From: Calocera cornea HHB12733
Taxonomy: Eukaryota > Basidiomycota > Dacrymycetes > Dacrymycetales > Dacrymycetaceae
Assembly (NCBI GenBank): GCA_001632435.1
Contig: KV424164.1
Coordinates: 1-23,006, forward strand
Direction: 5' to 3'
DNA: 23,006 nucleotides
The notes below the pieces were generated by a model that had not been told where the DNA came from, searched no databases, and saw nothing but the letters and a program-made list of their open reading frames with translations. The position numbers were made by a program, and so were the translations under genes. Shown here in pieces: positions 18,776 to 23,006 of the stretch; position 1 is the stretch's first letter; each line of letters starts with the position of its first letter.

Positions 18776-19783
18776 TCAGCAAACCACGGAGTCCGAGGCG
18801 CGGTTGGGAAAACCCGACACGGGAAGCTTCTTCTGGGTCCATCGGCTGTCATGTGTGTAGATCTGACGGGTCACGCTGGTGTTTGGACCAGTCAGCTTGA
18901 CCATCTGTGATCTGTCCGCGTAATCCGTGGTCTTGCAACTGGATAAGACTTGGAATGGGCAGCCCAGAAGGACATCAAAGGGCAGGTTGTCCAGTACGTA
19001 TGCCTGGATGTAGAAAACCATGTCATCAATTGTCACCAGGAGATTGTGGATTACTCCGAGAAGTTTGTCCATGGACCCGTTGGCTGACTCCATCCGGGCT
19101 TTCACATGGGGATCCATCACCGCTCCAATCTCTTTGCAAGTTGCCTGGCTGATTCCGACGATTCCGGAACCGCCGTACAGTACACAGTGGAATGGGTGGA
19201 GCTTTTCCCCTATCTTAGCTTTGATCTGGCGGAGCGGAACAACTCCTCTTCCAACCAAAAGTTCTTCTCCGTCCGGGGCCAATCCAGCAATGTGAAGAAC
19301 CTGGTTCTTCTCCAAATCCGTGACAAGGGTAACCTTTGCCATCATTTGTTCCATGGCTGGAATTGACTTCTTTGTAAGGAATTCCTTTATGCCATTTGGG
19401 AGCAGTGGTGAAATTGCATAAAGGGTCCAGAGAGGGACCTCTACGGTCTGGTCTAACATATTGCGGAGGAGCTGGTTGACCAGGTTTGCATCATCCACTG
19501 GGGCTACCCGTTTGAACTTAGGTGGCTTTGGGGGTTCCGGTGCTGTGGCAAGGTCAATGAGGTCCAGAAGCTCGTCCTCTGTCACCTGCAAGGGTGTTGC
19601 CTTATGGGGTTCATGGGCTCCAACCTTCGGAATCTGAGGGACAGGAATATGGGGTTCTGGGGATACATTCCGGAGAGGAGAAGCGGGTGCAGGGGCTGGC
19701 TGAGGTTGTTTCTTCCCGGCCTCAAACTTGGCCCTGTTGGCTTGAGCTGCAGCTCTCTTTGAGTTTCTTTCTGCTGCCGCCTG
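18776..19783 (-). pseudogene. pol: Ty3/gypsy aspartic protease region, catalytic site lost
   Basis: The frame is continuous with the end of Gag except for a TAG at 19784-19786 (probably from CAG). It starts with a Pro/Ala-rich linker, then a helical region (EDELLDLIDLA). The retropepsin domain follows: HCVLYGGSGIVGIS where H-C-x-L-D-T/S-G-S is expected, and the downstream LPFDVLLGCPFQV motif that packs the fold. The catalytic Asp is replaced by Tyr, so the enzyme would be inactive. The frame is lost near 18800 and stops at 18776. Confidence 0.75.
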
Positions 19784-21271
19784 CTACTCGTTTCTCCTGG
19801 CATTCCAGAGCTTGCATGGCCAATCCGCTTCTGCTATCAAGACGTCTAGTTCCTCGTCCGAGTATTTGTAGCCCGCTGGAGTTAGGTTGTTAAGGAGCAC
19901 GTTGAGGAGCTCATTACAAACATCCAACTCCATTCTGTGTTCCGGGATGGTGTCTTCCTCCTCAACTATGATGTTGTGATAGGCTACGACAGCCGTAATA
20001 CTGGCTTCCGGGTGCCTCTGGTTGGAGTCGGTAACCGGGGTGGTTGCTTGGGGCTCGAATGCAGAAGACTTGTTCTGGGCATGCCACAGGTCTACCTGTT
20101 CTTTGATATCGCGGCCCGGAAGCTCCTTAGCGATGTAATCTCCGTTGGGGAACAAGTGTCCGCCCCCTTCCCAACGCTTCATGAGTCCTTGCTCGACATA
20201 ACGGTGCGCTCGGGGCAGTTCCGGATAAGCTCCTGACAGCCTGTAGTTGCTCCGTTGAAGCGACACAGCGTTCCAGTAGGCCCGGACTGTTGTCCCTGCT
20301 GCTGCCCACCAGTTCGGCGAGGGGGCCCCTGAGTGTTCTGGTAACCAGAATATGCAGCTGATGGTTGGTATTGCTGGTTTACTCCCTGAGGGGGAATGTA
20401 CTATGCGGGAGGTGGTCCGTGCTGCGGCGGAGGCGGAATAAACTGTGGCGGCTGTTAGAACTGCTGTGGAGGGTACATCTGATGTTGCTGTTGTGCCTGG
20501 AAGAGGGAGAGCACTGTGGAAAACATTCCCTGTAGTTTCTTGTTTTCTGAAGCTAGTCTTTCGATCTTCTTCTCTAATTCCGGGTGCATCTTTGGAAGAA
20601 CCATTGGAATAGCTGTTGTAGGCCTTGTGGAGGGCAAGGAAGCCGACTGAGCCTCTGCAGTCATTGCTGACGTTGCCCTGAGAGCCCATTCCACTGCTTT
20701 CCGGTATTTGTCCATGGGTAAGATATCATCCATGGGTAAGTCCACGGATTTGACTTGGAGATAGTCTTCCATCTTGTCCCAGAGGTTGTTGGTACCTTTC
20801 GGATGCCAGAAGACGTTCCGGAACATCCTGTTCTGGTCAATGACAGAGATCCGGTTCTGGTCGATGAGGAAATTTGAGATCGCGTAGAATTCCCGGTAGA
20901 ACTGTCCATAATCCGCCCTGGTCTCAATCCAGCCTGTCCAGAGGTGGACTAGATCCTCCAAGTCACGTCTTCCGTACTTCCAGTCCTCTGCATCGAACCG
21001 GGGTAATGTGTCGTGATGGCCTTCTTGAAGCTTTTGTAGTTGTTTGCCTCCTCCGGAGCCAGTTTGTCCCAGACTTGACACCAGAGGTTGTAACTGCTGT
21101 CATCAACATAAAAGATGGCCCAGTCGATCTGGTCCTTGCCGTCTTCGATCACGGGGTCCGTCCCCTTGAACAGTCTTTCTAATGTGTCGAAGTATTGGTT
21201 CATGGAATGCGGGGTTGGAGCAAAACGAGGTGCGGACGCCATCAGGTGGGCATAGATCTCCTGGTAGCCAT
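19784..21271 (-). pseudogene. gag: Ty3/gypsy Gag, frameshifted
   Basis: The probable start is the ATG at 21271 (MATRRSMPT), with a frame break within 30 bases; the Gag frame then continues from 21242 (APRFAPTPHSMNQYFD). Breaks: a shift near 21000 in a C-run, TAA at 20455-20457, TAG at 20401-20403, a shift near 20200, and TAG at 19784-19786. The capsid-like part includes DLVHLWTGWIETRADYGQFY. Gln/Pro-rich sequence follows, then a degenerate zinc knuckle, CRFNGATTGCQELIRNC, in which the second Cys and the His of C-x2-C-x4-H-x4-C are lost. Two in-frame micro-duplications are visible in the capsid part: IDQNR twice and LPMD twice. The 3' part (RYVEQGLMKRWEGG, FPNGDYI) matches the tail after the knuckle in fungal gypsy Gags. 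Confidence 0.75.
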
Positions 21272-21623
21272 AATGGTAATAGTGGAAAGTCTGGGATCAG
21301 GTAAGGTGTCTTCTGGGGTCGCAAGGCAGAGCAAGTCCAAGTCTGGAGAAGGAGTTGGGATTCTTTCGAGATCCAAAGCAGATTGAGAGGATGTTATAAG
21401 AGGATTGGAGGTTGCATTCTCTGTTGAGGACGTTTCCGGAGGTGTTGACTCCGTATTGACTTGCAGAAAACAGCTGGTTGGTATAGGTAAAGGAGGTGGC
21501 GAGGGGTACGTGTGGTGGCGCATAGTTGGAGCTATCCTGTTGACATGCAGAGAGACTGCGCATTCCGCCCTGCTGGTGGAAGACTGGGAAATACGCCTTG
21601 GACCAATGACTTCTTGTCAGAAT
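21272..21623 (-). other. Gypsy leader between primer-binding site and gag
   Basis: About 350 bp, mostly open in the frame that ends with the candidate Gag start, rich in Ser/Thr/Pro codons. It is either untranslated leader or an N-terminal Gag extension; no ATG choice can be decided from sequence alone. Confidence 0.4.
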
Positions 21624-21641
21624 CCCTCGCGTTGGGCTCCA
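21624..21641 (-). promoter_or_regulatory. Primer-binding site
   Basis: On the minus strand, TGGAGCCCAACGCGAGGG starts 5 nt after the end of LTR copy 4. A leading TGG complements the CCA end of a tRNA, and the next bases match a GGGCUCCA acceptor end, which is found on some fungal lysine tRNAs. The tRNA identity is from memory and not checked. This marks copy 4 as a 5' LTR. Confidence 0.65.
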
Positions 21642-21646
21642 AAATA

Positions 21647-22284
21647 TGTCTGCACCACTCAGTTTAGGACTTTATGGAGTCCGTCTGACTGGGCAATCCA
21701 AGGGTGTCATATTCTGTGAAGTCATCACAGGTCCAGAAGGGTAGTCCGGAGTCGGAACAGCAAACGGGATAGGTGTAATTAGTTGGAAATGTCCAGGATA
21801 GACTGTAGAGTGTGGGGATGGATCAGAGGTCTGGGGAAGTAGAGGAGTATGGTAAAGAGAAGATGTCGGAAGCCGGCCCCCCTTTCGGAGAAGGAGAATC
21901 CGGCTTTTATCTGCCTAACCCGATGTTTACCTTTCGGAATCCCATCTCACGGGGTATATCACCGGGGGCTGATTTCTCCCAACCTAAGGGACTCTCATAT
22001 CCGACAGGTTGCCTTTCCAGTTGTCCCTTTTGCAAATTGAGGGTTATCCGATGAGAGAGAGCCTTTGCCTGTAAATCTGTTGGATGTGTTGCATTGTATA
22101 CGCCGTTCCAAGAGGTTTCCGGGACCAGAACAACCATACGGAACAAGCCCCTTTGATCCAGAATTGCTCCACTGACCAGAGGGCCAACCAGGGGAGGTTG
22201 AAAAGCTGTCCAGACTTCCGGTACCGTACCTCCAGAAGGCCGGAATGCCAAAAATTGGGCCACAGTGACAAAGGGAACTGTACA
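21647..22284 (-). repeat. Gypsy-type LTR, copy 4 (5' LTR of the large element)
   Basis: 638 bp with the shared ends, a TATA-like CTTTTATC (plus-strand reading) at 21904-21911, and the conserved hairpin arms. It is followed on its own strand by a primer-binding site and gag. Its first 109 bp (22176-22284) are identical to LTR copy 1, while the remainder differs at roughly one base in six, an abrupt change. Its 5' flank, CCCAC, is the shared arm sequence. Confidence 0.9.
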
Positions 22285-23006
22285 GTGGGTGCAATGGGGG
22301 CATGTGCGGCACCTGTGGCAGAGGTGGCACAACGGAGGCATATTTGATTCCGCTACCCTACAATACAAACACGCCAATCGGCCAAAAAAGACTCCGTTAT
22401 GGCGTGGCCGCCCGAATCCTGATGACTCTCCACTCAGCGGCTGATTTGCTTCGGCTATCAGGGACTTGGGCGCGTCAACGGCCCAAGTCCCTTCCTCATC
22501 GTCTCCACCATCGGTGTCCTCGTTGACACCGCCGCCCACCTCCTCTGCCCCTCCCTATCCTCTCCCTCCTCCCCAACCGCCGCCACCACCACCACCACCT
22601 CCTCCTCAAGTGCCCTCGCCTTTCCTGGCCGCCTCGCCCACCTCTCTCCCCGCCTCGGACCTCCTTTTGGAGGGCCTTGGCTTCAAGAAGAGAGGGGTAC
22701 TGTCGACCACTGTCGACCCCGACAATCGGCACCAGACGTGCTGTCCCCTGAAGGCCGTTCCCTGACCTCCTTTTGGAAGGAAAATGCGGTGCTGATCGCC
22801 TCCAAGAACGCCGTCTGTATCGTGGATAGAGCGTTCGAGGCAATCTGTAAGACCTGCGTGCTTACTTGCGGGACTGCGGGCTTTCGTGTGCGCAACCGCA
22901 CGATCTTCAAGATACGATCGGAGTTTGCCGAGTGCGTAGTGGAGTTGTGCGCAGGGAGATACCGCAGGTGAGTAGGCAGTATACCTGCTGTTCCAAACTG
23001 TATTTT
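22176..23006. repeat. Right arm of 831-bp terminal inverted repeat
   Basis: Reverse complement of 1-831. The inner edge at 22176 falls 109 bp inside LTR copy 4; inside that edge the two LTRs are clearly diverged. It ends at the window edge with the reverse complement of AAAATACAGTTTGGAACAGC. Confidence 0.95.
22438..22967 (+). pseudogene. Exon-like open stretch at the right end, partial unknown gene
   Basis: A candidate internal exon lies between an acceptor (CTCCACTCAG, ending 22437, after a CTGATGAC branch-like site) and a GTGAGT donor at 22968. One frame is open throughout. It encodes a Thr/Ser-rich run and a second half with several Cys and aromatic residues (SFWKENAVLIASKNAVCIVD, then ICKTCVLTCG). 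No start codon or stop belongs to it, so the gene would begin upstream and continue past the window. A Pro-rich reading in a second frame (22466-22765) is also open. Unrecognised; the inverted copy is at 40-569. Confidence 0.3.

Larger units (their letters stand above)
10685..22284 (-). mobile_element. Large Ty3/gypsy LTR retrotransposon with antisense cargo
   Basis: Read on the minus strand: 5' LTR (22284-21647), primer-binding site (21641-21624), gag, protease, reverse transcriptase, RNase H remnant, integrase (to 15619), extra segment (15618-11331), polypurine tract (11330-11323), 3' LTR (11322-10685). Total 11.6 kb. The domain order PR-RT-RH-INT defines Ty3/gypsy. No chromodomain was seen. 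Gag-pol is inactive. The 4.3-kb segment between pol and 3' LTR carries two plus-strand spliced genes. Two doubts remain: no matching target-site duplication (plus-strand flanks GTGGG at the right, AGCGG at the left), and over their last 122 bp the two LTRs differ at about 17 positions by hand count, more than copies 2 and 3 differ from each other (about 9). Confidence 0.65.

Noticed and set aside
22466..22765. Proline-rich reading in the right arm
   Set aside because: Produced by a CCN repeat; it competes with another open frame that ends at a good splice donor. Noted but not called separately.
1..23006. Linear plasmid or virus genome with terminal inverted repeats
   Set aside because: No family-B DNA polymerase, terminal protein, capsid or packaging ATPase was seen; contents are nested retroelement relics with spliced genes.
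1..23006. Starship-type giant element or other tyrosine-recombinase transposon
   Set aside because: No DUF3435-like or other tyrosine recombinase motif was found in any frame read.
1..23006. tRNA, rRNA or CRISPR features
   Set aside because: No cloverleaf with A/B boxes, rRNA signature or spaced short repeats was seen.

Overview
This window looks like repeat-rich nuclear DNA of a basidiomycete fungus, most likely an agaricomycete. The evidence is a set of short introns (several exactly 50 nt) with GTAAGT-type donors, CTRAY-type branch sites and YAG acceptors, together with Ty3/gypsy, Ty1/copia and PIF/Harbinger relics. No bacterial operon, rRNA, tRNA or CRISPR array was seen. All family calls come from reading motifs by eye.

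Layout. The two ends are perfect inverted copies of each other as far as I could read them (1-831 and 22176-23006). Each arm holds an exon-like stretch of unknown identity plus the first 109 bp of a gypsy-type LTR. Four copies of that LTR, TGTACAG...GCAGACA and about 638 bp long, sit at 723-1360 (+), 5882-6520 (+), 10685-11322 (-) and 21647-22284 (-). The left part (1361-5881) holds an unrecognised broken gene, a copia gag relic, two solo copia-type LTRs and a truncated Harbinger transposase. The middle (6521-10684) holds a leucine-rich broken frame and an unknown spliced gene that is split by a third solo copia LTR with a perfect target-site duplication.

The right half (10685-22284) reads on the minus strand as an 11.6-kb Ty3/gypsy element: 5' LTR, primer-binding site, gag, protease, reverse transcriptase, RNase H remnant, integrase, then a 4.3-kb extra segment, a short polypurine tract and a 3' LTR. 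Gag-pol is dead: it has frameshifts, stop codons, a deletion and lost catalytic residues.

The most interesting part is the extra segment between pol and the 3' LTR. It carries two plus-strand (antisense to pol) spliced genes, at 11468-12189 and 12669-14730. Their exons stay almost fully open and rich in CpG while pol is broken. The second encodes a protein of about 580 residues with a helical region and an unfamiliar cysteine cluster. I read this as a retrotransposon carrying, or having captured, antisense accessory genes. The main caveats are that the two LTRs of this element differ more than expected, that none of the four gypsy LTRs has a target-site duplication, and that the perfect terminal palindrome could be an assembly artefact.
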